Positions 26,316-36,362 of a stretch of 51,841 nucleotides of DNA are shown piece by piece. The notes beneath the pieces are model-generated. The model had not been told where the DNA came from, searched no databases, and saw only the letters and a list, made by a program, of their open reading frames with translations. The stretch's first letter is position 1; every line of letters starts with the position of its first letter. A program made the position numbers and the translations under genes. The DNA is from an uncultured bacterium (GTDB lineage Bacteria > Cyanobacteriota > Vampirovibrionia > Gastranaerophilales > Gastranaerophilaceae). Location of the stretch: NCBI GenBank assembly GCA_902775025.1, contig CACYKP010000003.1, forward strand, positions 1-51,841, written 5' to 3'.

Positions 26316-29300
26316 ATGCAAAGTATGGATAAAGAGCAATTATCAAGTATAAGAGATAACGCAAAAAGGGGAACTGTATTTAACTTTTTGAAAAAAGTCA
26401 TACAGGAAAATTTTGACAAGTATAACGACAAATCAAAATTAAAAATAGTTTCCGCATATTTTACCATATATGCTTTTTATGCTTTGAGAGATGAGTTAAA
26501 AAATAAAGTTTCGGAAGTTAAATTTATTTTGGGCGAACCCTCATCAGTTGAAAATTTAGGTCTAAAAAATAAGAGATTTAAAATATTCAAAATCCAAGAC
26601 GAAAATATTACTCTTGATAATATTTTACAACAGAACAAAGTAGCAAAAGAATGTTATGAGTGGTTAAAACAGAGCAATATAGAAATCCGTACCGCACCGA
26701 AAAAAGATAATAAAAAGACTTTGATACATGGAAAAATGTACCATATAGAACAAGACCGTAATGACAGGGTTGTTGATGCCGTTGTCGGAAGTTCTAATTT
26801 TACAACTTGCGGACTTGGTATAAATGACTGTTCCAATTTTGAATTAAATACAATTATTGATAGTGATAACAGTAAAAAAGATTTAAAAGAATGGTTTAAT
26901 GAACTTTGGACTGAAAATACAGAAGATGCTAAAAAAGAGATTTTAGCCTATATTGAAGCAATATACAAAGAAAATTCTCCGGAACAAGTTTATTATAAAA
27001 CCTTATATCACTTGTTTGAAGAAAAAATTGAAAATAACGAACTTGAAGATATTGAGAAAAATAAAAAGTTTATTGAAACAAAAATATGGAATACCTTATA
27101 CCCATTTCAAAAAGATGCCGTAAAATCCGCAATAAACAAAATGAATAAATACAACGGTTGTATTGTTGCCGATAGTGTCGGTTTGGGTAAAACATTTACC
27201 GCACTTGGTATAATTCAATATTTTATATGCAAAGGCAAAAATAGATGTTTGGTTTTAGCACCTAAAAGACTTGAAAATAACTGGAAAAAATTTGAAGAAC
27301 ATCACCCGAAAAATATATTTAAAGACGACAATTTAAGACTTAAATTTTTATCTCAATCTATGCTGACGGCAAAAGATATTGATAAAGAAATCAATTTTAA
27401 CGATTTTGACTTAATTGTTATAGATGAATCCCATAATTTCAGAAACGCAACAGGAAGTAAAACCGACGAATACGGCAATATAACCAAAATTAGCCGTTAT
27501 GACAAGTTACTTGATATTATCAAAAACGGCGAAAGAAAACCGAAAGTTTTGTTATTGTCCGCAACCCCTGTTAATACTTCCTTAAACGACTTAAAAAATC
27601 AAATAAGGTTTATTTCCCTTGATGATGATAAAGCCTTTGCCGAAACAATGCAAATCCCAAGTATTGAGGGAGCAATAAAGGTTGCGAATAAAAAATATGT
27701 TGAATGGGCGAAAGACGATAACAGAGATAAAAACGAATTATTGAATAACTTAAATGCTAATTTCTTCAAACTGTTGGAAGAATTAACTATTGCTCGTTCA
27801 AGAAAACATATTAAAACAGGGTATTCAAAATTCAAAGACGAAAAGACTTTGAACTTCCCGAGAAGAAAAAATCCTATAACCAAAACACAGTCAATAGATT
27901 TGGAAGATAAATTCCCGAGTTATAAGGAATTAAACGAAGAAATCCTAAAATATAAATTGTTTTTATTCAGACCGTCAAAATATGTAATTAGAAATCACGA
28001 AAAATACCAGTCTAAAAAACAAACAACAATGTCACAGGAAGATCGTGAAAATTACTTAATAGGAATGATGAAAATGGGATTTTTGAAGCGGCTTGAAAGT
28101 TCTATTGCTTCTTTTACTATTTCAATGAAAAACACTCTTGATAAAATTGATAACAGAATTTCTTTAATTGATAAATTTGAACAAAACAACGGTAATTCAA
28201 AAATTATGGTTGAAGATGCCTTATCAAGTGATTTTGCTGATGATTCCGAAATGTCAGACAATGAATTTATAATCGGTAAAAAAATGGAATACGACTTAAA
28301 CGATTTAGATGTTCAAAAGTGGAAAAAAGAACTTTTAGAGGATAGAGTTCAAATTGAAAAAATTTATAATATGGCAAAAGTCATAACAAGTGATCGTGAT
28401 AAAAAATTGTCGGTTTTAAAAACTATAATTACCGATAAATCAAAACAAAACAATAAAAAACTTTTGATATTTACAACTTACAGCGATACTGCAAGATATT
28501 TGTATGAATGTTTAAAAGATTATGTCAAAAATGATTTAAACTTAAATATTGCTCTTGTTTCGGGTAGTGATACAGTTTCAACATTTAATAATTTGAATAA
28601 GTTTGATGATATTCTTGAAAACTTTTCTCCGTATTCAAAATTGGGTGAGAAAAGACAAGGAAATGACCAAATTGATATTTTAATTGCAACTGATTGTATT
28701 TCAGAGGGTCAAAACTTACAAGATTGTGATGTTGTTGTTAATTATGACATACATTGGAATCCTGTTCGCTTAATACAAAGATTTGGTCGTATTGATAGAA
28801 TTGGAAGTGTAAACGATTATATTCAAATGATTTGTTTCTGGCCCACGGAAGATTTAGAATCATACATACAGTTAAGAAACAGGGTTGAAGCAAGAATGAT
28901 TTTGGCTGACGCTTCCGCAACGGCTGATGATAATCCGCTTGAAGAACAAAACGAGGAAGATGTTATCAAAAGAGATTTAACATACCGTGAAAAACAATTA
29001 AAGAAAATCATTGAAGAAAAAGGGTTAGATGATACTGAAAATTCAATACAAGATTTAAGTTTGTCAGACTTTTCACTTGAAGATTTCCAAAGCGATTTAA
29101 GTAACTTTATGGAAACAAGAAAAGACAGTTTGAAAAATATGCCGACTGGAATTTGTGCAATAACACCAAATACTGACAATAACGGCAATAAAATTGGAAA
29201 TAGTGGTATTATATTCTGCTTAAAACAAAAAAATAATTCGCAAGAAAATTCAAAACTCAATAAATTACAACCGTATTATTTAGTTTATGTAAAAAATGAC

Positions 29301-29612
29301 GGTTCAATTTTGTACACTTATGAAAGGTCAAGAGAGATTTTAGATATTTACAAAGCAATATGTTTAGGCAAGAGTGAGCCTGTTATGGAATTATGCAATA
29401 AATTCAATAACCAAATCCAAACACAAGAGGGAATGGAATTATACAGTAAACTTTTAAAATCAGCCATTAACGGTATTACGAGTTATTATAAAAACAATTT
29501 GTTTAATCAAAATTCGGGTAGAGGTGGAATGTTGCCGACAAGTGATAATCAAATAAAATCTGATGATGATTTTGAATTGATTACTTGGCTCATAATTGAC
29601 GGAGAAAATTAA
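26316..29612 (+). CDS. PLD nuclease-SF2 helicase fusion protein
   Basis: A 1098-residue restriction-like protein. An N-terminal phospholipase D-type nuclease domain has the H-x-K motif in LIHGKMYHIEQD (about 135) and VVGSSNFT with the downstream Ser/Asn. A Snf2-like superfamily 2 helicase follows: DSVGLGKT (about 286), VIDESHNF (about 367), LLLSATPVNTS (about 410), LLIFTTYSDTARYL (about 715) and LIQRFGRIDRIGS (about 820). Such proteins pair with adenine methyltransferases in predicted restriction or DISARM-like systems. The stop codon overlaps the methyltransferase start (TAATG at 29610-29614). ATG 26316 or ATG 26325 could be the start. Confidence 0.85.
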   Translation: MQSMDKEQLSSIRDNAKRGTVFNFLKKVIQENFDKYNDKSKLKIVSAYFTIYAFYALRDELKNKVSEVKFILGEPSSVENLGLKNKRFKIFKIQDENITLDNILQQNKVAKECYEWLKQSNIEIRTAPKKDNKKTLIHGKMYHIEQDRNDRVVDAVVGSSNFTTCGLGINDCSNFELNTIIDSDNSKKDLKEWFNELWTENTEDAKKEILAYIEAIYKENSPEQVYYKTLYHLFEEKIENNELEDIEKNKKFIETKIWNTLYPFQKDAVKSAINKMNKYNGCIVADSVGLGKTFTALGIIQYFICKGKNRCLVLAPKRLENNWKKFEEHHPKNIFKDDNLRLKFLSQSMLTAKDIDKEINFNDFDLIVIDESHNFRNATGSKTDEYGNITKISRYDKLLDIIKNGERKPKVLLLSATPVNTSLNDLKNQIRFISLDDDKAFAETMQIPSIEGAIKVANKKYVEWAKDDNRDKNELLNNLNANFFKLLEELTIARSRKHIKTGYSKFKDEKTLNFPRRKNPITKTQSIDLEDKFPSYKELNEEILKYKLFLFRPSKYVIRNHEKYQSKKQTTMSQEDRENYLIGMMKMGFLKRLESSIASFTISMKNTLDKIDNRISLIDKFEQNNGNSKIMVEDALSSDFADDSEMSDNEFIIGKKMEYDLNDLDVQKWKKELLEDRVQIEKIYNMAKVITSDRDKKLSVLKTIITDKSKQNNKKLLIFTTYSDTARYLYECLKDYVKNDLNLNIALVSGSDTVSTFNNLNKFDDILENFSPYSKLGEKRQGNDQIDILIATDCISEGQNLQDCDVVVNYDIHWNPVRLIQRFGRIDRIGSVNDYIQMICFWPTEDLESYIQLRNRVEARMILADASATADDNPLEEQNEEDVIKRDLTYREKQLKKIIEEKGLDDTENSIQDLSLSDFSLEDFQSDLSNFMETRKDSLKNMPTGICAITPNTDNNGNKIGNSGIIFCLKQKNNSQENSKLNKLQPYYLVYVKNDGSILYTYERSREILDIYKAICLGKSEPVMELCNKFNNQIQTQEGMELYSKLLKSAINGITSYYKNNLFNQNSGRGGMLPTSDNQIKSDDDFELITWLIIDGEN

Positions 29613-32600
29613 TGACAAAAACTGAAATTAAGAACAATTTACAGGATTTTTCAAACAATAACTTTTTACAAAATTCATTAGATTTATTTTCAACATTAGG
29701 TTATACAACCAAAAGACAGTATGCAATATATTCTCTTGAAGAATTTAAAAACAGGTTTTTAACAAATTCTTTTAATGAAGATAAGTTAATGTTTTCTGAA
29801 TGGAATAATGCACAGTTCTTATTTGAATTACAAGCAAATGACTTAAATTCAGAAGAAACAACAATAACAACTGAAATTGTTGATAATAAAGCAATAGAAA
29901 CGTATTGGTTTTTCGCTATTGAATTAAAAGGCGAAAGCTATACTAAAAAACAACTGTCGGAAATAACAAGAGAAATAAATAAACAAAGACCTATTCCTGC
30001 ATTTATTTTATTCAAATATGCTGATAAACTTACATTTTCAATTATAGACAGGCGATTAAATAAAAAAGATGATAATAAAGATGTTTTGGAAAAGGTTGTT
30101 TTAATTAAAGACATTAACTACACAAATCCGCACAGAGCACATATTGATATTTTATCAGACATTTCTTTCGAGAATATAAAAGAAAAGTTTAATGTTTCAA
30201 ATTTTGTTGAACTACACTTAAATTGGCTAAAAGCATTAAGTGTATCGGAATTAAACAAAAGATTTTACACAGAACTTTCAAACTGGTTCTTTTGGGCTAT
30301 GGATACTTGCCAATTATCAAAAGATAACACCGTTAAAGATAATGTAATGTTCGGCATAAGAATGGTTACAAGAATTATTTTTGACTGGTTTATCAAAGAA
30401 AAAGGACTTGTAAGTGAAAAGGTTTTTGATAAACAAACTTATTTAGACTTATTAAAGTCTGAATACAAAGAGCAGGGAGATTTATATTATAAGGTTGTAC
30501 TTCAAAACTTGTTTTTTGGTTGTTTGAGTGTACCTATGAATGAAAGACGATTTAGAAAAAATGATTCTTTTCAAGGTAAAAATGCTGATTATAATATGAA
30601 TATATACTATCGTTACGAAAGTTATTTTAAAGATAGTAATAAATTTTTAGAATTGGTTAAAAATATTCCTTTTGTTAATGGCGGTCTATTTGAATGTTTA
30701 GATGATAAAGACAATAACATTACTGTTGATTGCTTTACGGATAATGTTTCAAGAAATTTCTTAAAAATTCCGGATGATATTTTCTTTTTAGAAGACGAAA
30801 AAGTTGTTGACATATCATCACACTTTGACGGCAATAAAAGTTATAAAAATGCAAAAGTTCGAGGTTTATTCCCGATATTAAATTCATATAAATTTACTAT
30901 TGATGAAACAACTCCGGTTGAGGAAGAAATAGCATTAGACCCCGAACTTTTAGGACGAGTTTTTGAAAATTTATTAGCGGCTCATAATCCCGAAACAAAA
31001 ACAACTGCAAGAAAATCAACAGGATCATATTATACACCTCGTGAAATTGTTGATTATATGTGCGAACAATCATTAATTAACTATTTAAAAACAAAAGTTG
31101 AAAATCTAAATATTGAAAATTTAGATGATAAATTAGCAGAATTATTGTCATATTCCGAAACTCATTCATTTAACGATTTTGAGGTTGATGAATTAATAAA
31201 AGCTGTAAACGAAGTTAAAATTTTAGATCCCGCTTGTGGTTCGGGTGCTTTTCCTATGGGATTATTACATAAACTTGTTCATATATTATCAAAATTAGAT
31301 CCTAACAATGAAAAGTGGAAATTAGAACAACTAAAAAATATAACTGACCCAACTATTATAGAAAATATAGAAGAAGAGTTTAAAAATAACAACCTTGATT
31401 ATGGTAGAAAATTATATTTAATTCAAAATTGTATATTTGGTGTTGATATTCAGCCAATGGCAACCCAAATTTCAAGATTAAGATTTTTCATATCTCTCAT
31501 TGTTGATGAAAAAGTTGATTTTGAAAAAGATAATATGGGTATATTTGCACTCCCAAACCTTGAAACAAAATTTGTTGCTGCAAATACATTAATTGGAATT
31601 GAATCACAAGAAGAACACTCATTATTGGCAAGTATGCTTGATGATTTAAAGAATCAATTAAAAGAATGTAGAAAAAAATACTTTAATGCGAAAGGCAGAA
31701 GTCAAAAGAAAAAATTAAGAGATCAAGATAAGTCATTGAGAGAACAAATTATAAATAGAGCAAAAGAATTAAATTTTGATATAAATAAAACTGCAAAATT
31801 AGTATCTTGGAATCCATACGCAAAAGATATTTCTTCAGATTGGTTTGATTCAAAGTGGATGTTCAATGTTGAAAAATTCGATATTGTTATAGGTAATCCG
31901 CCTTATGGACTGATTAATAAAAGACAGAATAAGGCAGAAACAATAGTTGTTACCGAGGACGATTATAATTTTTATAAAAATAGTGATAAATATGCAAGTG
32001 CAACAACAGGAGGCATTAATATATTCAGACTATTTATAGTAAAAAGTATAGATTTATTAAAAACAAAAGGTTCTTTTTGTGAGATTTTCCCACTCGCATT
32101 TGTTGCAGATTTAAGTGCTAAAAAATTAAGAGAAGATATACTTAAACACCATTGTATTACAAGTATTGAAGCATTTCCAGAAAGAGATAACGAAGCAAAA
32201 AGAGTTTTTAAATCTGCAAAAATTTCTGCTTGTATAGCAAACATTCAAAAGAGTATACCTCAAAAAGAGTTTTTTATTAGAATGAATGCTGAACCTTTTG
32301 TAGAATTAGATAAAGAAAAAGTTTATCTTGACTACGACAAAATTCTTCTTTTTGATTCGGTATATTATACAATTCCGTTGTTATCTAATGAAGATATAAA
32401 TTTATTAACAAAAGTATTTAGCAAAGGGCAGAAATTGGAAACTTTTGCACATTGTTATACTGGTGAAATAGATTTGTCATTAAATGCAAACTTATTATCA
32501 TTAGATAATAATTATAGTGAAATGATAAAAGGTGCAATAATTGACAGGTATATAAAACGAAAGAAAATGAGTCAAGGCGAAATTATGTATCTGAAAGAAG

Positions 32601-33127
32601 CGGAATATTTGAAAGATAATAATTCAAAAAAATCTAAACATCATTTCAACAAAAGAATTGTAATGCAGGGAATCACTGGTGTTAATGAAAAACATCGGCT
32701 TAAAATGACTATTATTCCGGAAGGAATTTATTGTGCTAATTCTGTAAATTATATAGTTTTCAATGAAGATAACAATGATGATATATATTTTGTTTTAGGT
32801 GTATTAAATAGCAAATTATTAGATTATGTTTTTAAAAAATTTAGTACAAACAGTAATGTTAATGGTTATGAAGTAGATGCTTTGCCTATTTGTTTATCTG
32901 ATGAAAATTTAAAAAATTCTATATCAAAAAATGTAATTTCAATTCTAGATATTACAAAAACAGAAAATTACGAAGAAGATAAACAAAAAAAATTATCAGT
33001 TAAAATTTATGAAGACAAAATAGATATAATGGTTTATAAACTCTACGATTTAAGTTATTCCGAAGTTAAAACCATAGATCCAAATTTCTCAATGTCTGAA
33101 CAAGAATATAAAAATTTCAAAATATAA
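29612..33127 (+). CDS. Eco57I-like N6-adenine DNA methyltransferase
   Basis: A 1171-residue class I methyltransferase. Motif I is LDPACGSGAFPMG (about 538) and the catalytic motif IV is VIGNPPYGLIN (about 760). GSYYTPREIVDYM before motif I is typical of type IIG/Eco57I-like enzymes. I see no PD-(D/E)XK signature in the N-terminal 450 residues, so cleavage probably comes from the PLD-helicase gene that overlaps it. The C-terminal third has the target-recognition region (KRIVMQGITG ... YCANSVNYIVF). Likely methylates adenine to mark self DNA. Confidence 0.87.
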   Translation: MTKTEIKNNLQDFSNNNFLQNSLDLFSTLGYTTKRQYAIYSLEEFKNRFLTNSFNEDKLMFSEWNNAQFLFELQANDLNSEETTITTEIVDNKAIETYWFFAIELKGESYTKKQLSEITREINKQRPIPAFILFKYADKLTFSIIDRRLNKKDDNKDVLEKVVLIKDINYTNPHRAHIDILSDISFENIKEKFNVSNFVELHLNWLKALSVSELNKRFYTELSNWFFWAMDTCQLSKDNTVKDNVMFGIRMVTRIIFDWFIKEKGLVSEKVFDKQTYLDLLKSEYKEQGDLYYKVVLQNLFFGCLSVPMNERRFRKNDSFQGKNADYNMNIYYRYESYFKDSNKFLELVKNIPFVNGGLFECLDDKDNNITVDCFTDNVSRNFLKIPDDIFFLEDEKVVDISSHFDGNKSYKNAKVRGLFPILNSYKFTIDETTPVEEEIALDPELLGRVFENLLAAHNPETKTTARKSTGSYYTPREIVDYMCEQSLINYLKTKVENLNIENLDDKLAELLSYSETHSFNDFEVDELIKAVNEVKILDPACGSGAFPMGLLHKLVHILSKLDPNNEKWKLEQLKNITDPTIIENIEEEFKNNNLDYGRKLYLIQNCIFGVDIQPMATQISRLRFFISLIVDEKVDFEKDNMGIFALPNLETKFVAANTLIGIESQEEHSLLASMLDDLKNQLKECRKKYFNAKGRSQKKKLRDQDKSLREQIINRAKELNFDINKTAKLVSWNPYAKDISSDWFDSKWMFNVEKFDIVIGNPPYGLINKRQNKAETIVVTEDDYNFYKNSDKYASATTGGINIFRLFIVKSIDLLKTKGSFCEIFPLAFVADLSAKKLREDILKHHCITSIEAFPERDNEAKRVFKSAKISACIANIQKSIPQKEFFIRMNAEPFVELDKEKVYLDYDKILLFDSVYYTIPLLSNEDINLLTKVFSKGQKLETFAHCYTGEIDLSLNANLLSLDNNYSEMIKGAIIDRYIKRKKMSQGEIMYLKEAEYLKDNNSKKSKHHFNKRIVMQGITGVNEKHRLKMTIIPEGIYCANSVNYIVFNEDNNDDIYFVLGVLNSKLLDYVFKKFSTNSNVNGYEVDALPICLSDENLKNSISKNVISILDITKTENYEEDKQKKLSVKIYEDKIDIMVYKLYDLSYSEVKTIDPNFSMSEQEYKNFKI

Positions 33128-33136
33128 AGAGGTAAA

Positions 33137-34510
33137 ATGCAACAAGAACATAATTATATATATCGTTTTAGAAATTCACAAAAATTATTAGAGTTTAAAG
33201 AACTTGAAAATCAAGAAATATTTTTTTCTGATAAAGCATTTCAAAATGATGCCTTTGAAGGAAATATGGATTTATATTGGTCGGGCGATGAAGTTCTTTG
33301 GACTAATTTTTTTAACAATTATTTTATGAGTTTATTTTTAATTTTATTTTCTACAAGTAAACCAACTCTATTAACTGAAAAAGATATTAATATAAGACCA
33401 TATAAAATTTTAGACAATATGTTACCAAAAGACCATGTGTTTAATAATCTAGTTCAATCTATATTTAATGATAATAGAGTAAAAAAGGTATTGGAATTTT
33501 TATCAACAGAATATAAAAAAATAAAAAAAGATGAACTATTGGTATATCTATCTTGTATCCATAAATATTTTTTATATAAGTTAATATCAACGACAGATTT
33601 AAAAAAATATATTGCAACTGAAATAGATTTTAATTCTGTTATAAATGTTTCTGAAACCAATAGTATTGATGTTCTTATGAATATTATTGAGAATAATAAA
33701 AATGTTGATAAATTAGCATTAAAAGAGAAACAAAAAATATTATGTTTTAAAAGTTTATTAAGCAATATGGATTATAGAAATATACTATACATAGAGAATA
33801 TTTTTCCTTTTGACTATATTGAAAAACTAAAACAACTTACATATCCTGATTTATACATAAGTTGTTTTACTGATAATTGTGAACAAAATTCAATGTGGGG
33901 TAATTATGCAGATTATCATAAAGGCATTTGTTTAATGTTTCGTTCTGAAAAAAATAGCATATCATTAGAAAATTTGGGAGATAAAAACGGATACCATTCG
34001 TTTGAATTAAGAAAAGTAAACTATTCAGATAATTCAATAGAAATACCTTTTTTTGAATCATTAGGACAAAATACACATAATGAAACCACAAAATATTGGT
34101 TTTTTTGGAATAGCAATATGAGCAAGTTTCCACCAGTTCAAGAAATTAGAAACAATAAAAATACTTGGCGAAATAAATATCATACATTTATGGACAAACT
34201 TATATTAAGAAAAGATACATCTTGGGATAAAGAAAAAGAGTTAAGAATTTACGATTATGATATGTTATCCGAATTTAAAAATAATATTAATTTTCAAAAA
34301 TATAGATATAAGTTTTCTGATTTGCACGGAATTATATTTGGTAAAAATACATCTGATGAGCATAAACAAAAAATTATTTCTATCATAAAAGATAAACTTG
34401 CAAAAGAAAAAAATGATAATTTTAAATTTTACCAAGCATACGACATAAACGAATTTGGGAAAGTTCAAAAATACGAATTAACCTTACTAAATGAATCTAT
34501 AAGGACATAA
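33137..34510 (+). CDS. DUF2971-family protein
   Basis: A 457-residue protein nine bases after the methyltransferase stop (AGAGG site). The N-terminus YIYRFRNSQKLLEFKELE, the core SCFTDNCEQNSMWGNYADYHK, and KYHTFMDKLILRKDTSWDKE and LHGIIFGKNT segments are the usual DUF2971 landmarks. This domain recurs in anti-phage islands without a settled mechanism. An insert of about 130 helical residues sits between the first and second parts, larger than in most members. Probably an accessory effector of the helicase-methyltransferase operon. Confidence 0.78.
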   Translation: MQQEHNYIYRFRNSQKLLEFKELENQEIFFSDKAFQNDAFEGNMDLYWSGDEVLWTNFFNNYFMSLFLILFSTSKPTLLTEKDINIRPYKILDNMLPKDHVFNNLVQSIFNDNRVKKVLEFLSTEYKKIKKDELLVYLSCIHKYFLYKLISTTDLKKYIATEIDFNSVINVSETNSIDVLMNIIENNKNVDKLALKEKQKILCFKSLLSNMDYRNILYIENIFPFDYIEKLKQLTYPDLYISCFTDNCEQNSMWGNYADYHKGICLMFRSEKNSISLENLGDKNGYHSFELRKVNYSDNSIEIPFFESLGQNTHNETTKYWFFWNSNMSKFPPVQEIRNNKNTWRNKYHTFMDKLILRKDTSWDKEKELRIYDYDMLSEFKNNINFQKYRYKFSDLHGIIFGKNTSDEHKQKIISIIKDKLAKEKNDNFKFYQAYDINEFGKVQKYELTLLNESIRT

Positions 34511-34652
34511 GATTTTATTCTTTCACAAATTCCCAATGGTAGCCGTAGGAGGTTTTTTGTTTTCCACGACAACATTAAAATTTACTACAATTAAAAAATA
34601 AAGAAACATTTACAAATTCTCGACATATCCGATATTATGTTATAATTCTTAA
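34511..34652. other. intergenic gap, possible promoter for the next operon
   Basis: Non-coding, 142 bases. A TATGTTATAATTC sequence at about 34637-34649 gives a good TATAAT box a few bases before ATG 34653, which would leave a nearly leaderless mRNA. No terminator hairpin is evident. Confidence 0.35.
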
Positions 34653-35168
34653 ATGAATAATATTGGCAATCATTTATTTGATAACATGTTTGATACAAAG
34701 CCTACAACAAGGCAAATTGTCGAAAAACTTGCTTTGTTTAATCCTAGTTTAATGGATGATGATAGGCAATTTTGTCATTTCTTTGACCAAATAGCCTTAA
34801 AAAATGGTTACAATGAATTTGAACTGCCTCCGTATTGGTCAATCGGCAGGGCAATTTACAATTATAAAAAAGATAACAACATAAAAGCTAAAGAGTCTGC
34901 TCCTAAAAAATCATCCTTAGTTAATGTTGTAGAAGTTAACGATCCTCTTGTTAGTGTGTATCAATTTAATATTAATCGTCCAAGTATAAAACAGATAATT
35001 GAAAAAATAGCGGAATATGATGATTATGTCCTATCTAATGATAGAAAATTAGTTGAATTATTTGATACTATTGCCCTAAATAATGGATACTCAAAAGATA
35101 GTTTGCCAAAATATTGGAATATTATAAGAGCTGCTTTTGATTATAAAAAGGATAACAAAGAGGAGTAA
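34653..35168 (+). CDS. duplicated-domain protein, 171 aa
   Basis: Unrecognised, but clearly built of two copies of one ~58-residue unit. Residues about 18-75 (RQIVEKLALFN ... YWSIGRAIYNYKKDN) align with about 110-168 (KQIIEKIAEYD ... YWNIIRAAFDYKKDN), sharing LALKNGY/IALNNGY and the Pro-x-YW signature. The units look all-helical. It lies 3 bases before the TcmP gene on the same strand, so the two are co-expressed. It is possibly a DNA- or protein-binding adaptor for that enzyme. Confidence 0.65.
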   Translation: MNNIGNHLFDNMFDTKPTTRQIVEKLALFNPSLMDDDRQFCHFFDQIALKNGYNEFELPPYWSIGRAIYNYKKDNNIKAKESAPKKSSLVNVVEVNDPLVSVYQFNINRPSIKQIIEKIAEYDDYVLSNDRKLVELFDTIALNNGYSKDSLPKYWNIIRAAFDYKKDNKEE

Positions 35169-35171
35169 TAA

Positions 35172-36362
35172 GTGTTAGATATAAATAAACTACATACTCA
35201 TTATAAACAATCAAAACAAAATAAAAAGCCAAAAATAGAAAAATATACCTATGACGACTTTGATTTTTATATGTGGGAATATGAAGAACAAACTAAAATA
35301 AAACATAATGTATTGAATAAATATTTGGATGCTTGGATTACAATTTTAGGTTCAAAAAATTCACGGATTAATTATTATGATGGATTTAGTGGATGTGGTG
35401 CATACTATGACCATCATAATAATAAATTTAGCTGTGGTTCTCCGATAATTGCTCAGCAAACGGCAATATCAAGAAGAATTTATAGTAAATGCCATTTTTA
35501 CTTGAATGAAGATAGTGAAAGCAATATAAATAATTTAAAGAAGGTGTTAGAATACAATAAATTAGATTTATCGAAAATAACTTTTACTCAAGAAAGATAT
35601 AATGATAATATTAATAAATTCTTAGATTATTTAGAAAAAAATCCTGCACCAACATTCTTTATGATTGATCCATATGGAATAGATGTTGATTTTAATACTA
35701 TTAAAAGAATTATGTCTATTCCCAGAACAGAAATTTTCTTGAATTTTATGTATAATTATTTAAATAGGTTTATTACAAATTTACCTAGTGAAGCAGGAAT
35801 TAATCAATTATATGGGAATACCGATTGGCAGAAATTTAGATCTTATAAAGAAGATTTGAAAGAGCAGGGTTTAGTAGAACTTTATAGAAATAACTTAAAA
35901 ACATTTTCAAAATATACTTATCAGTATAGAATGTCTTTCCCAAATCAAAACAAGACATATTATTATTTATTTCATATAACACAAAATATTAAGGGATGCT
36001 CTATTATGAAAGATGCTTTTGCGTCTTGTAATATGGGAAATGTCGAATTTTTAGGCCCAAATCAGCCAAACCCTGATCAAATGGTTTTATTAAGCACTTC
36101 AGACAGTAAAGTAGAAAGTTTAAAACTAAAAATATGGGAATTATATAAAGGTCAAACTAAAAAATATTCAGAACTATTAGATGAATTTATAGATTCTTCG
36201 CCGTATTTAGAAAGACATATAAAACAAGCTATACGAAAGCTTGAAGGAGAGTATGCAAAATTTAATCATGTTAAAGAGCGTACTCGAACAATTGCACCTG
36301 AAGATACAATAGAGTTTTTCATCAAACCAAAATTAGAGCCAAAACAAATGTCATTATTTTAA
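35172..36362 (+). CDS. tcmP: three-Cys-motif partner protein TcmP
   Basis: A 396-residue protein of the TcmP family. The N-terminal WEYEEQTKIKHNVLNKYLDA, then YYDGFSGCGAYYDH (about 72), FYLNEDSESNINNL and FFMIDPYGIDVD (about 160) form a Rossmann-like, methyltransferase-type core. A GTG start at 35172 is used because GAGGAG lies six bases upstream. By definition this family is found beside a three-Cys protein, and that gene is indeed next, on the opposite strand with a 4-base tail overlap. The biochemical role of the pair is not settled; DNA or RNA modification in defence is a reasonable guess. Confidence 0.85.
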   Translation: MLDINKLHTHYKQSKQNKKPKIEKYTYDDFDFYMWEYEEQTKIKHNVLNKYLDAWITILGSKNSRINYYDGFSGCGAYYDHHNNKFSCGSPIIAQQTAISRRIYSKCHFYLNEDSESNINNLKKVLEYNKLDLSKITFTQERYNDNINKFLDYLEKNPAPTFFMIDPYGIDVDFNTIKRIMSIPRTEIFLNFMYNYLNRFITNLPSEAGINQLYGNTDWQKFRSYKEDLKEQGLVELYRNNLKTFSKYTYQYRMSFPNQNKTYYYLFHITQNIKGCSIMKDAFASCNMGNVEFLGPNQPNPDQMVLLSTSDSKVESLKLKIWELYKGQTKKYSELLDEFIDSSPYLERHIKQAIRKLEGEYAKFNHVKERTRTIAPEDTIEFFIKPKLEPKQMSLF

